A stretch of DNA of 64,000 bases from Photobacterium atrarenae (GCF_024380015.1 NZ_CP101510.1:1-64000); one strand, 5' to 3'. Numbered from the stretch's first letter, positions 1-10,379 are shown. The notes: a model not told the origin generated them from the letters alone. Program-made: numbers and translations.

Positions 1-2284
1 ATGAAGTCCCTTTTAAGGATGACCCCGGTGGCACTGGCGGTGCTGCTTGCCGGCTGTGACAGTGACGATGACCAAACAACGTGGGTGCAGCCGGCGCTGT
101 CGGCTCGTGTTGCGACAATCATGAATGTTGACGGCTATTTGTTTAAGGATCTGAATAAAAACGGTGCGCTCGACATTTATGAGGACTGGCGACAATCCGT
201 GGATGTGCGGGTCAACGACCTGGTCGCGCAGATGAGCCTCGAAGAGAAAGTCGGCATGATGCTGATAGATACCATGAATGCCGGTGCTTATGGCCAGGTG
301 AACGACACCCACCTCGATTACATCGCACAGCAGAAGATGAATCGCTTTATCTTCCGCAACCCGATCCTGACTTCGGCCGAGCTGAGTGCCATGACGCCTG
401 AAGAGCGTGCGCCGTCGGGGGCGACGATTGATGGGCGTGCCAGTGCGCCGATCTCTCCTTTCGAAGCAGCGCTGTATATGAACGCCGTGCAGGAGCTGAG
501 TGAAAATACCCGTCTGGGGATCCCGGCGCTGTTTAAATCCAATGCCCGTAACCATAACGATCCCAATGCCAAGCCGGGGATTAACGTCGCTGCGGGGGCG
601 TTCTCTGAATGGCCGAAAGAGGCAGGTCTGGCTGCCGCTGCCCTCGGTGAGGGCGATATGTCGCTGATCGGCGAGTTTGCCGAAATCATGAATACCGAAT
701 GGAAAGCTATTGGCCTGCGCGGCATGTACGGTTACATGGCCGATTTGTCGACCGAGCCGCGCTGGTATCGGGTGCATGAAACCTTCACCGAGGATGCTGA
801 TCTGGCGGCTGAGATCATGACCGCCCTGGTCAAGAACCTGCAGGGCAAGCAGGTTGATGCCAACAGTATTGTGCTGACCATGAAGCACTTCCCCGGTGGT
901 GGCCCGCAGTTCCTGGGACTGGATCCGCACTACCTGGCTGGTCAGCATCAGAGTTACCCGAGCGGAAATTTCGACTACCATGTTAAACCGTTCAAAGCGG
1001 CCATTGAGGCTGGCGTTGCGGCCCTGATGCCGTACTACGGGGTTGTCGGCGGCGGTGTCGGATCTGGGGCAGGGAGAGACCCGTGCGCCGGATGGGACCA
1101 ATTTGTATGTCGGAACCGATAGCAACACCAACAATGACTGGTCGTTGGCCGATGTGGTCTCTGACCGGGTCCAGGACACTGTCCGGGTTCCTTATAACGC
1201 TTACAGCACCAGTGTCGGCACACCGGCCGGAAACGTCGGTATTGCGTTTTCCAAAGGGATTCTGGATGACTTATTACGCAAAGAGCTGGGTTTTACCGGG
1301 GTGATCAACTCGGACACCGGAATTATCAATGAGCCGAATGTCGGCCTGCCTGATGCGCAAACGGTTCAGAATAACCGGGCTTGGGGACTGCAGGATAAGA
1401 CTAAGAACCAACTGTTCCAGACCGCGATGGATGCCGGGACCGATGTGTTCTCCGGTTTCCACAAAAATGCGGATATCCTCAGTGTGGTCAAGCAGGGACT
1501 GGTTTCGGAAGCGCGAATCGATGAGTCGGTCAAGCGTCTGCTGAAGGTCCAGTTCGAGCTGGGACTGTTTGAAAACCCGTATGTCGACGCGACGCGTGCC
1601 AATGATATTGTCGGCAATGAGCAATTCCAGCAAGCCGCGAACCAGGCTCAGCGTCAGTCGATCGTCTTGCTTGAAAACCAGAATGCGCTGTTGCCGTTGC
1701 CGGCCAGCGAACAGGCCGCGGATAAGAAACTCTATACCCTGGGGATGAATGAAGGGGTTGCAGAGCAATATGGCTATCAGGAGGTCACGGTCGGGGATGC
1801 TGCGGATCTGAATACTCGGCCGAGCGCGGCCGGTCATGACTATGCGCTGATCCGGGTTCGGGTCACCAATAAGGACACCGGCTTGCTGGTCTTCGGTGGT
1901 GCGGACTTCGCGGAAGTGGATGTACTCGATTTCACCAGTATGGCGCAGGCCAATACTTGGGAAATCAGCCCGTCTCTGGATGAAATCAAGGCGGTGATGA
2001 GCGAAGTCGGTGCCGATAAAACCGTGTTGTCTGTGTATTTCCGTCAGCCGTTCGTGATGGATGAGGCCAGTGGCCTGAAAAACGCCGGGGCAATTTTGGC
2101 GACGTTCGGCTCCCGGGATGAGGCCTTGATGGATGTGATCACCGGCAAGTTCAGCCCGAGCGGCAAGCTGCCGTTTGCGCTCGCCAACAGTGCCCAAGCG
2201 ATCATCAATCAGGCGTCTGATGCACCGGGCTATGCGCCGGCGGAGACGTTGTACCCGTTTGGTTATGGTCTGAGCTATGACTAA
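1..2284 (+). pseudogene. Secreted GH3-family glycoside hydrolase lipoprotein, frameshifted
   Basis: Two overlapping reading frames (1-1122 and 1043-2284) together encode one glycoside hydrolase family 3 protein of about 760 residues. The first begins with a lipoprotein signal peptide ending in the lipobox LLAGC at residues 15-19, so the product would be exported and lipid-anchored. A Ca-binding-like DLNKNGALDIYEDW segment follows, then the first half of the GH3 TIM barrel including KHFPGGGPQ. The second frame holds the probable nucleophile region (GVINSDTGI) and the C-terminal GH3 domain ending YPFGYGLSYD. The frame changes between about 1040 and 1060, in a G-rich stretch after MPYYGVV. The second frame has no good start of its own. 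The enzyme would release sugars from beta-linked glycans outside the inner membrane. It is either a real frameshift or a one-base sequencing error. The family is clear; the substrate is not. Confidence 0.8.
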
Positions 2285-2329
2285 GACCTGAAGGGCTCGG
2301 TGGGGCGTTGAAATCTCGGCCCTGCCTGA

Positions 2330-2355
2330 CCGGCGCCACCCACCAGTGGCGCCGG
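2330..2355. terminator. Strong GC hairpin between convergent genes
   Basis: A perfect 10-bp inverted repeat (CCGGCGCCAC / GTGGCGCCGG, 6-base loop) lies between the GH3 gene and the convergent ygjV-like gene. There is no T-tract, so it may act as a bidirectional or weak terminator. Confidence 0.45.
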
Positions 2356-2431
2356 CTATCGGACGCGATGCGGAGCATTGAGCGGCCAGCTTGGTAAACA
2401 TCACATTTGACCCAGACGTCTGCTTTCAGGA

Positions 2432-2974
2432 TCAGGAGCGCTCAGCCTCCAGGGACTTTCGGGCTCTGAGCATCCTGGCAATGGAGAATAAGTTCATCCC
2501 GATAAAGGTCATTTCCATCAAGGTGGCGCCAATCGACCCCAGCAGCAGGTTATGGGTCAGCCAGCAAAATGAATTGAATAAGATCATGAGCTTGAGTTGA
2601 ATGCCCTGCGCCTTAAATAACCCCCAGGTGGCCACAGAGGCGCCGAACAGGGTCAGGAGCTCATAGGCATGATGCGCGCTGGGTGCCCCCGTCAGCCACA
2701 AAAGGGTGATAAACAGCCACATCATGGTGCTTGAGTCCGTCTTGGTCGAGACGTAACTTCTCAGCGCACTGATCCCGCAGCCGAAAGCGGCGGTCATGGC
2801 GCCCATCAATATAAAATGACTGCATAAAATGATCTGAAACAGCATTAAGTGGAGACGAAACTTGCGGTCGTCCTGGTGCAGAAATGCCGTTGCCCCGATC
2901 ACAAAGGCGATGATCCCAACCCCCTGAATAAAAGCAACAGACCCCGCCTCCTGAATCAGGCTGGAATTAATCAT
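2432..2974 (-). CDS. YgjV-family inner membrane protein
   Basis: A 180-residue protein with about five hydrophobic segments and a short basic C-terminal tail. The pattern and length match the YgjV (Imp-YgjV) family of small inner membrane proteins, whose function is not established. It starts 8 nt inside the end of the upstream racemase-like gene, so the two are probably translated together. Nothing ties it to the neighbouring hexuronate genes beyond orientation, and a terminator separates it from eda. Confidence 0.7.
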   Translation of the reverse strand: MINSSLIQEAGSVAFIQGVGIIAFVIGATAFLHQDDRKFRLHLMLFQIILCSHFILMGAMTAAFGCGISALRSYVSTKTDSSTMMWLFITLLWLTGAPSAHHAYELLTLFGASVATWGLFKAQGIQLKLMILFNSFCWLTHNLLLGSIGATLMEMTFIGMNLFSIARMLRARKSLEAERS

Positions 2975-3677
2975 GCGCGGCCTCCTTATGCGCTGACACC
3001 ATAGGGAGTGACGCCAGGTAGCGCAGGCATAGCTCCGGGCTGGTCAGGATTTGTCCGGCTTGTCGCCCCCGGACCAGCTGAGCGGCCGGGGCCATCGAGG
3101 CCTGGGCAAGCAGCAGGGCGCCGGAAAGCCCCTGGCAGTTTTCGCGGATGAAACGGGCAATGGTCGCGGCATAGCCTCTCTGATCGCCGGCCTGATAGGA
3201 TTGCCAGGCTTGGGGCACCACGGCCGTGCTGATCTTGGGCTCCCTGCCAGCGGCTTTTGCAGTGCTTCTTAACAGCGCCATCGTCGGCTCGAGGGTGTCA
3301 GGCAGGGCGGCGAGCACATGGATCTGCGGGAAGGCAACCGCAGCCCGGGCCATCGGCCGGTCGACCCGGATCACGGTTGCTGTAACGGCCGGGGTCTGCT
3401 CGGCCAGGTCGCCGATGGTCGAGCAGGTACAGACAATCATATCGGCACCTGTATCGGCAATCTCGGTCACGGCTTGGTGGATCTCGGCCGCAACGTTGGC
3501 CGTCAGGCCGTCTTCCCTGGCGTGCTGCAGCAGTTCTTCATTGAGGTGATGGGTCACCGTCATGTTGCGATCGCGTAAATACCGCTGAATATACGGGCTG
3601 AAGAGCGGAATGTTGTCGCTGAGCGTGTAGAGGAAGGCGATGTGCATGGCTTTGATGGGCGTGGTTTTGATGTACAT
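2967..3677 (-). CDS. Aspartate/glutamate racemase-family protein
   Basis: A 236-residue protein of the Asp/Glu/hydantoin racemase superfamily. The first catalytic-cysteine segment is visible as IVCTCSTIGD near residue 80. The second site, normally another Cys near the C-terminal third, reads LLAQASMAP with no Cys, so a two-base racemase mechanism looks unlikely. Homologues lacking the second Cys act as decarboxylases, isomerases or proteins of unknown role. The chosen ATG follows CCGGAG by about 10 nt; a second in-frame Met at residue 11 is possible. It overlaps the downstream YgjV-like gene and is separated from eda by a terminator, so it probably forms its own two-gene unit. Confidence 0.65.
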   Translation of the reverse strand: MYIKTTPIKAMHIAFLYTLSDNIPLFSPYIQRYLRDRNMTVTHHLNEELLQHAREDGLTANVAAEIHQAVTEIADTGADMIVCTCSTIGDLAEQTPAVTATVIRVDRPMARAAVAFPQIHVLAALPDTLEPTMALLRSTAKAAGREPKISTAVVPQAWQSYQAGDQRGYAATIARFIRENCQGLSGALLLAQASMAPAAQLVRGRQAGQILTSPELCLRYLASLPMVSAHKEAAHD

Positions 3678-3700
3678 GGGTTCATGGCTCCGGTGACATG

Positions 3701-3730
3701 AAAAATAAAGGCTTCCGTCTGGAAGCCTTT
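3701..3730 (-). terminator. Rho-independent terminator of the hexuronate operon
   Basis: Read on the minus strand, a 10-bp stem (AAAGGCTTCC / GGAAGCCTTT, 4-base loop) is followed by ATTTTT, just after the eda stop. It closes the transporter-uxuB-uxaC-kdgK-eda unit. Confidence 0.85.
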
Positions 3731-3749
3731 GCCGGGAGGGAAGGGCGCG

Positions 3750-4376
3750 TTACTGCACCAGATCCGCGGCTTCCCGTGCCAGGCGGCCAATCTCGTCCCA
3801 GCGTCCCGCTTTGATGAGTTTTTTATCCACCATCCAGGTCCCGCCGCAGGCAAACACTCGATCAATGGCCAGATAGTCTTTCACATTGGCAGCATTGACG
3901 CCGCCGGTCGGCATAAACTGGATCTGGGTGTAAGGGCCAAGCAGGGACTTCACCATGTTTAGCCCGCCTGAGGCCTCGGCCGGGAAGAACTTCAGGGTGG
4001 TCAGGCCCATTTCCAGCGCGGCTTCAACCGCCGTTGGGTTATTGACCCCCGGGACGATATCAATGCCGATCTCCTGGCAGGCCTTGACCGTATTGGGATT
4101 AAATCCGGGTGACACCACAAAGGTCGCACCGGCTTCCTTGGCGGCTATCGCCTGCTCGCGGCTCAGGACCGTCCCGGCCCCGATCAGCATGTCGGGCTGG
4201 GCCTCGCGCAGCAGGCGGATGGCTTCTGCGGCCGCGTCTGAGCGGAAGGTGATCTCGGCCGCCGGCAGGCCGTTGTCAGCCAGGGCCTTGCCCAGTGGCA
4301 GAATGTCTTCGGCGCGATCAATGGCAATCACCGGGATTACTTTAATCGCGGCCAGTTGTTGTGCAATAGTGCTCAT
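3750..4376 (-). CDS. eda: KDPG aldolase
   Basis: 2-Dehydro-3-deoxy-6-phosphogluconate aldolase (208 residues, class I TIM barrel, cytoplasmic). It cleaves KDPG to pyruvate and glyceraldehyde-3-phosphate, the last step of the hexuronate pathway. The Schiff-base lysine is K129 in TTLKFFPAE, and the general acid/base Glu is E41 in AAEITFRS; both sit four residues before their positions in the E. coli enzyme. Phosphate-binding glycines are in MPTGGV. The start codon overlaps the kdgK stop as ATGA, implying translational coupling, and a terminator follows. Length is typical and nothing is missing. Confidence 0.95.
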   Translation of the reverse strand: MSTIAQQLAAIKVIPVIAIDRAEDILPLGKALADNGLPAAEITFRSDAAAEAIRLLREAQPDMLIGAGTVLSREQAIAAKEAGATFVVSPGFNPNTVKACQEIGIDIVPGVNNPTAVEAALEMGLTTLKFFPAEASGGLNMVKSLLGPYTQIQFMPTGGVNAANVKDYLAIDRVFACGGTWMVDKKLIKAGRWDEIGRLAREAADLVQ

Positions 4377-5347
4377 GATTGGACTTCCTTGGTGTAGATA
4401 AAACGGGGTTGAACGTTAAAGTTCAGGTGTGATGTAGCCGAGGCCGGGATAATTGCCCCCCGGTGCTGGATCACAGTGCCGGCCAGGCGATGGCCCTGCT
4501 CGGAGCAGATCGCCGGACTCTGGCGGGTTATCACCCCGGCCAGAAAGCCGGCGTTGAACGCATCGCCGGCGGAGGTGGTATCAACCACTTTGGCGACCGG
4601 CTGGGCGTCAATCCGTACCCGCGAGCGCAGAGTAAAGTTTTCATAGCAGCTGCCCCGGGGGCCCAGTTTCACCACGGCCTTTTTTACCCCGACGGCCTGC
4701 AGCCGGGCGAGGGTGTCTTCTTCACACTCATCTCCCCACAGGGCCTGCTCGTCATCGTTGGTGACCAGGGCGAGTTCAGTCAGTGCGAATAGCTGGGCAT
4801 AGTACAGCCGGGCTTCGTCTGCGCTTTCCCACAGTGCCGGCCGGTAATTGGTATCAAAGGCGATCTGTACGCCGCGCTGTTTCAGCTTGCCCAGTACTTC
4901 AATCAGTAATTGGCGATCCTCCGGCGGTAAGATCGCCAGGCTGATGCCGCTGAGGTAGATCATATCAACAGACGCCAGATGGGCGGCAATGGCCGGAAAG
5001 TTCGGATGGCGTACCAGGTAGCGAGCCGCGGACTGGTTGCGCCAGTACAGAAAGGTTCGCTCCCCTGCATCATCCAGCTGGATCAGGTAGAGACCCGGCT
5101 GGCGGGCCGGATCCCGCAGGACTTGCTCGGTATGGATCCCTTCAGCCTGCCAGGCGCGGATCATGCCTTCGCTGAGCGCATCGGTGCCGAGGACGGAGAT
5201 ATAGTCGACGGCCACGCTGTCACCGGCCGTGCGGGCCAGGTAGACGGCGGTATTGAGCGAGTCACCACCATAGGTCTGCTGCATCGGCCCAAAAGGGGTC
5301 CCGTTCAGTTCAATCATGCACTCGCCGAGTATTGCGATTCGCTTCAT
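4373..5347 (-). CDS. kdgK: 2-Keto-3-deoxygluconate kinase
   Basis: A PfkB/ribokinase-family sugar kinase of 324 residues that phosphorylates KDG to KDPG with ATP. Visible are the N-terminal GECMIELNG strand, the substrate-loop YGGDSLNTA, and the C-terminal catalytic signature [13 protein letters not shown] holding the anion hole and catalytic Asp. The start chosen is the ATG at 5347, whose ATGA overlaps the uxaC stop, with GGGAGAG upstream; an in-frame upstream Met lies inside uxaC and has no support. It is coupled at both ends, to uxaC and eda. Confidence 0.93.
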   Translation of the reverse strand: MKRIAILGECMIELNGTPFGPMQQTYGGDSLNTAVYLARTAGDSVAVDYISVLGTDALSEGMIRAWQAEGIHTEQVLRDPARQPGLYLIQLDDAGERTFLYWRNQSAARYLVRHPNFPAIAAHLASVDMIYLSGISLAILPPEDRQLLIEVLGKLKQRGVQIAFDTNYRPALWESADEARLYYAQLFALTELALVTNDDEQALWGDECEEDTLARLQAVGVKKAVVKLGPRGSCYENFTLRSRVRIDAQPVAKVVDTTSAGDAFNAGFLAGVITRQSPAICSEQGHRLAGTVIQHRGAIIPASATSHLNFNVQPRFIYTKEVQS

Positions 5348-6768
5348 GTCAGCTCTCCCGGTTGCTGGAAGTAGGTTTTGGCATTGTTGAAGCAAATGTC
5401 CTTAACCAGTTGCCCCAGCATTGCCGGATCGTTTGGCGCTTCGCCATTCACCACCCATTGTCCGATCAGGTTACAGAGAATGCGGCGGAAGTATTCGTGA
5501 CGGGTGTAGGACAGGAAGCTGCGTGAATCCGTCAGCATGCCGACAAACTGGCTCAGCAGACCCAACTGCGACAGCTGCTCCAGCTGGCGCTGCATACCGT
5601 CTTTCTGATCGTTGAACCACCACCCGGAGCCGAACTGGATTTTCCCGGCAATACCACCGCCCTGGAAGTTGCCGATCATAGTGGCCATCATTTCGTTATC
5701 CCGTGGATTCAGGCAATACAGGATCGTTTTCGGCAGCTCGTTTGTGGTATCCATCGCATCGAGCAGCGAAGCCAGCTGGAGCGCAAACGGCTGATCGCCG
5801 ATGGAGTCGAAGCCGCTGTCCGGACCCAGCTGCCGGAACATCCGGGTGTTGTTGTTGCGCTGGGCCCCGATGTGGAGCTGCATCACCCAGCCGCGCTTGG
5901 CATATTGCCAGCCGAGCCAGATCTGGACAGCGGTGCTGAACTGGTCAATTTCAAGCTCGCTCAGGGTCTCACCGGCCAGTCGGCGGGCCAGGATTGCGTC
6001 GAGCGTTGATTCGACCGGGACCCGGGCATAGCGGACGACTTCTATCCCGTGATCGGCCGCACGGCAACCATGGGCGGCAAAATGCTCCAGCCGGCGATCC
6101 AATGCGGTGAGCAAATCCTGGAAGCGGGTGATATCCATATCGGCCGCTGCCCCGAGTTGCCGCATGTATTCGACGAAACCATCGAGTTCGATTTTAAACG
6201 CCCGATCCGGACGCCAGCTCGGTGCGACTTCGACCTCAATTTGATCATTTTCAGCAATGGCCTTGTGGTATTCGAGGCTGTGGATCGGGTCGTCGGTGGT
6301 GCCGGCCATGACCACATTCATCTGCTTCATGATCCCCTGCGCGGAGAACGCCGGACTGGCCAGCATCTCGTTGCACTCATGCCAGATGGCTTCGGCGGTG
6401 TCCGGTCCGAACAGCTTGCCGGTGATGCCGAAGGGACGACGTAACTCGAGGTGGGTCCAGTGGTACAGCGGGTTCCCCAGGGTTTTCGGCACGGTTCTGG
6501 CCCAGGCCATATATTTGTCAAAATCAGAACTGTCTTTACCGGTGATCAGGGTTTCCGGGATCCCGGCGGCCCGCATACCACGCCATTTGTAGTGATCGCC
6601 TTCGAGCCAGATCTGACCCAGGTTGGCAAACTGGCGATTCTCTGCCACCTCCTGTGGGTTGAGGTGGCAGTGGTAGTCATAAATCGGCATGTCTTTGGCG
6701 TAGTCATGGTACAGACGACTGGCGATATCGTTGGTCAGCAGGAAATCGTCACAGAGAAAAGGTTTCAT
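5344..6768 (-). CDS. uxaC: Glucuronate isomerase
   Basis: Uronate isomerase of the amidohydrolase superfamily (474 residues; E. coli UxaC is about 470). It converts D-glucuronate to D-fructuronate and D-galacturonate to D-tagaturonate. The metal-binding HxH is in [11 protein letters not shown] near the N-terminus, and the family-typical [16 protein letters not shown] segment is near the C-terminus. The start chosen (MKPFLCDDF) has GGAG seven bases upstream; an upstream in-frame ATG six codons earlier has none. It lies between uxuB and kdgK in one minus-strand operon. Confidence 0.94.
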   Translation of the reverse strand: MKPFLCDDFLLTNDIASRLYHDYAKDMPIYDYHCHLNPQEVAENRQFANLGQIWLEGDHYKWRGMRAAGIPETLITGKDSSDFDKYMAWARTVPKTLGNPLYHWTHLELRRPFGITGKLFGPDTAEAIWHECNEMLASPAFSAQGIMKQMNVVMAGTTDDPIHSLEYHKAIAENDQIEVEVAPSWRPDRAFKIELDGFVEYMRQLGAAADMDITRFQDLLTALDRRLEHFAAHGCRAADHGIEVVRYARVPVESTLDAILARRLAGETLSELEIDQFSTAVQIWLGWQYAKRGWVMQLHIGAQRNNNTRMFRQLGPDSGFDSIGDQPFALQLASLLDAMDTTNELPKTILYCLNPRDNEMMATMIGNFQGGGIAGKIQFGSGWWFNDQKDGMQRQLEQLSQLGLLSQFVGMLTDSRSFLSYTRHEYFRRILCNLIGQWVVNGEAPNDPAMLGQLVKDICFNNAKTYFQQPGELT

Positions 6769-6821
6769 TTTCGGACTCCATTTCATGGGGCGGGCATCGG
6801 GTGCCCGCCACGCGGGATCGG

Positions 6822-8285
6822 TTACAGGGCAGCAACGGCGGCTTTGGCGCCTTTGGTGATCAGTAGCTCATAGGCTGTTGTGATGTCGGCAACCAGCGCT
6901 TCGTTCTGGACCAGGTCGCTGCCGAAAATCGCTTCAATCCCGAGCAGGGCTTTGACCACCGAAGGATTGATCTCATGCGCCTCATAAATCGCCCGGAACT
7001 GTGCGGCCATCGGATCCTGAACATCAATTGGATTGCCGTGCTCGTCGATACCGCTGATATAGCGCATCCAGCCGGCAATCCCCATCGCCAGCCAGCGATA
7101 GTCCGTGCCTTGCGCCAGGTGGTGACGCAGGGAGGCGCCCAGGCGTTGCGGGATTTTCTGGCTGCCGTCCATTGCGATCTGCCAGGTCTGGTGCTTCAGG
7201 CTCGGGTTACGGAAGCGCTCGATGAGCAATTTGGCATAGCTTTCCAGATCGGTGCCTTCCGGCATCTTGAGGGTCGGCGCCTGGGCCTGCATCATCATGT
7301 CGAAGGCTGCTTTGCGGTAGCTGAGGTTGGTCATAGTGTCCGAGATATGGTCATAGCCGCCCAGGTAACCCAGATATGCCAGGAAGGAGTGACTGCCATT
7401 GAGCATCCGCAGCTTCATTTCTTCAAACGGCACCACGTCCGCGACAAACTCGGCCCCGGCCTGGTCCCATGCCGGGCGGCCGTTGACAAAGTTATCTTCA
7501 ATCACCCACTGGCGGAACGGCTCGCAGGCGATGCCGCATGGATCGGCGACCCCAACCAACTTGGCGATTTCCGTCAGGGTCTCGTCGGTTGCTGCCGGTA
7601 CAATCCGGTCGACCATGGTGCAGGGGAAAGTCACATGGGCTTCAATCCAGCCGGCCAGCGCCGGGTCAACCAGGTTGGCGTAATCGAGGATTGCAGCCCG
7701 GGCCACATGACCGTTTTCCTGGATGTTGTCGCAAGACAGCACGGTGAACGGCTTGTGGCCGAGCTCCCGGCGCAGGCGCAGGGCTTCGACGATATAGCCG
7801 ATCGCAGAGTCGGGATCATGTGGGTGGGTCAAATCCGCCTTGATCAGCGCATTCTCTTTGTCCAGTCGTCCGGTGGCCGGATCCGCGCAATAGCCTTTTT
7901 CGGTGATGGTCATTGAAACGATGGCCACCTGCGCTTCGGTCATTTTGGCCAGGACCGCCTGTTTGCCGTCAAGAGCCGGATGCAGCGAGCCGGTGACGGC
8001 ACCAATCATTTTTACTTCCGTGGCGCTTGCGCCTTTTTCGGCAACGGTATAAAGGTGATCCTGCTCGCGCAGCTGGGTGATCAGTGCTTCGCCGCCGAAT
8101 AAGTTGATTTCACAGATCCCCCAGTCACTGCCGGTTTTTTCCAGCATCTCATTGGTGAACAGGGCCTGGTGTGCCCGGTGGAAAGCACCGAAGCCGAGGT
8201 GGACGATGCGATCGGCTAATGTTGTTCGATCATAACCGGGACGAAGAACCTGGGCGTGGACGGGGGTGTTTGAAATATTTTTCAT
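6822..8285 (-). CDS. uxuB: Fructuronate reductase
   Basis: A long-chain mannitol-dehydrogenase-family oxidoreductase (487 residues, the length of E. coli UxuB). It reduces D-fructuronate to D-mannonate with NADH. The N-terminal dinucleotide fold is seen in [13 protein letters not shown], and the catalytic Lys/Asn/His set in [15 protein letters not shown]. The start is taken as MKNISNTP, which matches family length; the upstream Met twelve residues earlier is less likely. Tagaturonate reductase (UxaB) is an alternative, but the presence of uxuA and absence of uxaA in the locus favour UxuB. Confidence 0.88.
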   Translation of the reverse strand: MKNISNTPVHAQVLRPGYDRTTLADRIVHLGFGAFHRAHQALFTNEMLEKTGSDWGICEINLFGGEALITQLREQDHLYTVAEKGASATEVKMIGAVTGSLHPALDGKQAVLAKMTEAQVAIVSMTITEKGYCADPATGRLDKENALIKADLTHPHDPDSAIGYIVEALRLRRELGHKPFTVLSCDNIQENGHVARAAILDYANLVDPALAGWIEAHVTFPCTMVDRIVPAATDETLTEIAKLVGVADPCGIACEPFRQWVIEDNFVNGRPAWDQAGAEFVADVVPFEEMKLRMLNGSHSFLAYLGYLGGYDHISDTMTNLSYRKAAFDMMMQAQAPTLKMPEGTDLESYAKLLIERFRNPSLKHQTWQIAMDGSQKIPQRLGASLRHHLAQGTDYRWLAMGIAGWMRYISGIDEHGNPIDVQDPMAAQFRAIYEAHEINPSVVKALLGIEAIFGSDLVQNEALVADITTAYELLITKGAKAAVAAL

Positions 8286-8354
8286 GGTCGTATCCTTGAT
8301 CGTGCCGACCTGTGCCGGCACAAAATTCTCTGTTTGGGGAATCTCAATTCCGGA

Positions 8355-9656
8355 TTAATAGCCCAGTACCAGGTTGGGCAGAAACAGGCTCAGCTGCGGC
8401 ATAAAGGTGACCGCCAGGAGGGCGGCGATCAGCGCTGCGTAGAACGGCAGCAGCGGCTTGATGATTTTCTCAATTGAGACCTTGGCGACCGAGCAGCCGA
8501 TGAACAGCGCGCTGCCGACGGGTGGGGTACAGATCCCGATGGCCAGGTTGAAGGTCATCATGATCCCGAAGTGAACCGGGTCGATGCCCATATCCAGCAC
8601 AATCGGCAGGAAAATCGGGGTGAAGATCAGCACGGCCGGCGTCATGTCCATGAAAATACCAACAATCAGCAGGATCAGGTTGATGATCAGCAGGATGACC
8701 AGCGGGTTTTCGGACACCGCTAACAGGGCATCGGCAATCATGTAGGGGATGTCGGCATTGGCCATGGCCCAGGACATGCCCATTGAGGCGCCGACCAGCA
8801 GCAGGACGATCGAGGTGGTGACGGCTGACTCGAGCACGATTTTCGGCAGCTCACGAAACTTCACCTCGCGGTACACCAGGACGGCCAGCACGAAGGTATA
8901 GACAACCGCAATGGCCGAGGCTTCAGTGGCGGTGAAAATACCGCCGATGATCCCACCCATAATCACCACGACCAGCAGCAGCGAAGGCATGGCCTTGAGG
9001 AAGGTATTCCAGACTTCGGCCTTGCTCGGTTTGGGGGCTAATGGGTAGCCGCGGCGTTTGGCGATAAAACCCGCAACCAGCATCAGGCTCAGCCCCATCA
9101 GGATCCCGGGAATATAGCCGGCCAGGAACAGGGCCGCGATCGACGTGCCGCCGGAGACCAGCGAGAACACAATCAGGGTGTTGCTCGGCGGGATCAGCAG
9201 GCCGGTCGGGCAGGAGGTGATGTTGACCGCTGCCGAGAAGTGCTCATCATAGCCGTCTTTTTTCTGCAGCGGCGACATGGTTCCGCCGACCGCAGCGGCC
9301 GAGGCAACTGCTGAGCCCGAGATTGAGCCGAACATCATGTTGGCCATGACGTTGACGTGGGCCAGCGATCCCGGCAGGCGGCCGCCGAGCACTTTGGCAA
9401 AATTAATCAGCCGCAGGGCAATGCCGCCCTGGTTCATGATGTTGCCTGCCAGAATAAAGAAGGGGATTGCCAGCAGGGCAAAGTTGTCGAGTCCTGCCGC
9501 CATGCGCTGGGCGACGACGGCAATGGCCGGCTCCAGCGGCAGACTCATCAGAATGGTGGTCAGTGAGGAAAGCCCGATCGCAAATGAAACCGGGACCCCC
9601 AGGGCCAGGAGTGCTGCGAAGGTACCAAAGAGGGTCAAAATGACTTGCCAGTCCAT
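8355..9656 (-). CDS. TRAP transporter large permease (DctM family)
   Basis: A 433-residue protein with about 12 hydrophobic segments, the translocation subunit of a tripartite ATP-independent periplasmic transporter. DctM hallmarks are SFAIGLSSL near the N-terminus, NIMNQGGIA, VASAAAVGG, CPTGLLIPPSNTLI and MDMTPAVLIFTPIFLPI. It would import a sugar acid driven by the Na+ gradient. The ATG at 9656 has AGGAG seven bases upstream. It lies downstream of the small permease and upstream of uxuB, so the likely substrate is a hexuronate (glucuronate or an unsaturated or oligomeric uronate). Confidence 0.92.
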   Translation of the reverse strand: MDWQVILTLFGTFAALLALGVPVSFAIGLSSLTTILMSLPLEPAIAVVAQRMAAGLDNFALLAIPFFILAGNIMNQGGIALRLINFAKVLGGRLPGSLAHVNVMANMMFGSISGSAVASAAAVGGTMSPLQKKDGYDEHFSAAVNITSCPTGLLIPPSNTLIVFSLVSGGTSIAALFLAGYIPGILMGLSLMLVAGFIAKRRGYPLAPKPSKAEVWNTFLKAMPSLLLVVVIMGGIIGGIFTATEASAIAVVYTFVLAVLVYREVKFRELPKIVLESAVTTSIVLLLVGASMGMSWAMANADIPYMIADALLAVSENPLVILLIINLILLIVGIFMDMTPAVLIFTPIFLPIVLDMGIDPVHFGIMMTFNLAIGICTPPVGSALFIGCSVAKVSIEKIIKPLLPFYAALIAALLAVTFMPQLSLFLPNLVLGY

Positions 9657-9674
9657 AAACAAACTCCTGTAATG

Positions 9675-10187
9675 TTATTTTTTCTGCGTTGCTGCAATCA
9701 GCACATCGCATTTCAGCAACTGCCTGGCTTTTTCGTACCCGAAAATGAGCGAGTAGAAAATCATCAGCCCGCCGCTGATCGGCAAGCAGAAGTAGATGTA
9801 TCCCATTTCAATGCCCAAGGCGGGCGTGACCTGGCCTGTAGCCAGCGTTTTCAGCGCCAGCTGGGTTCCGCCGTAAACCAGCACGATCATTGCAAATAAG
9901 GCGATGGCGCCCTGAATGACGATTTCATTCAGCAGCTTACGTTTGCCGCTCAGCTTCATGGTGAGCAGGTCGATGGCTAAGTGGCGCTTTAAGCCGGTGG
10001 TGTAGGCGGCGCCAATCAAAGCGACCCACATAAATAAATACCGGGCCAGTTCGTCGGTGACTGTGCTGGGTTTCCCGATGACATACCGGGAGATGACCTG
10101 CCAGATCACGCAGAACACCAGAAAGGTCGAGAGTGTCACGGTGAACATGGCCAACCCTCTGTTTATGTAATCAACGGATTTATTCAT
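9675..10187 (-). CDS. TRAP transporter small permease (DctQ family)
   Basis: A 170-residue integral membrane protein with four hydrophobic helices, the DctQ-type partner of the large permease 19 bases downstream. A good ribosome-binding site (AAGGA, seven bases) precedes the ATG. Typical features include RYLFMWVALIGAAYTTGLKRHLAID. It is the first gene of the minus-strand operon, facing the divergent solute-binding protein gene across the shared regulatory region. Confidence 0.9.
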   Translation of the reverse strand: MNKSVDYINRGLAMFTVTLSTFLVFCVIWQVISRYVIGKPSTVTDELARYLFMWVALIGAAYTTGLKRHLAIDLLTMKLSGKRKLLNEIVIQGAIALFAMIVLVYGGTQLALKTLATGQVTPALGIEMGYIYFCLPISGGLMIFYSLIFGYEKARQLLKCDVLIAATQKK

Positions 10188-10217
10188 CTTTCATTCCTTT
10201 TTGTTGAGCCCGGAATC

Positions 10218-10234
10218 ATTTGGTTTACCAATTT
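10218..10234. promoter_or_regulatory. Candidate UxuR/ExuR-type operator O1
   Basis: TTGGTTTACCAA is a near-perfect copy of the TGGT-N2-ACCA palindrome known for ExuR/UxuR FCD-type GntR repressors. It lies about 30 bp upstream of the DctQ start, placed to control the leftward operon. Confidence 0.7.
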
Positions 10235-10312
10235 AGAGCCGTTCACTGGCATTTAATGGTGAAACCCGGCCTCATTACCGCTGGGATTATAGGAATAATG
10301 ACAAAATTGTCA

Positions 10313-10328
10313 TGTGAGCTTGCTCACA
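10313..10328. promoter_or_regulatory. Perfect CRP site
   Basis: TGTGAGCTTGCTCACA matches the cAMP-CRP consensus TGTGA-N6-TCACA exactly. It sits midway in the divergent promoter region between the two transporter transcripts, consistent with catabolite control of both directions. Confidence 0.8.
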
Positions 10329-10335
10329 CCTGCTT

Positions 10336-10345
10336 TGGTTGACCA
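10336..10345. promoter_or_regulatory. Candidate UxuR/ExuR-type operator O2
   Basis: TGGTTGACCA is flanked by AT-rich arms (CTT and ATTTAA), keeping the TGGT-N2-ACCA core. It lies next to the CRP site and upstream of the solute-binding protein gene. Confidence 0.65.
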
Positions 10346-10369
10346 ATTTAAAGGGGTTTATTGTGATAT

Positions 10370-10379
10370 AGGTCAACCA
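10370..10379. promoter_or_regulatory. Candidate UxuR/ExuR-type operator O3
   Basis: AGGTCAACCA, followed by ATTTGG, is one mismatch from the TGGT-N2-ACCA core. Its place about 120 bp upstream of the solute-binding gene suggests it overlaps or precedes the rightward promoter. Confidence 0.55.

Noticed and set aside
13..1179. A 388-codon open frame on the minus strand under the GH3 gene
   Set aside because: It is antisense to a well-matched enzyme, rich in Arg/His/Gln with no recognisable domain, and is a codon-bias shadow. The same applies to the long antisense frames under 1274-2404, 6975-7916, 12738-13763, 13951-14724 and 38342-39622.
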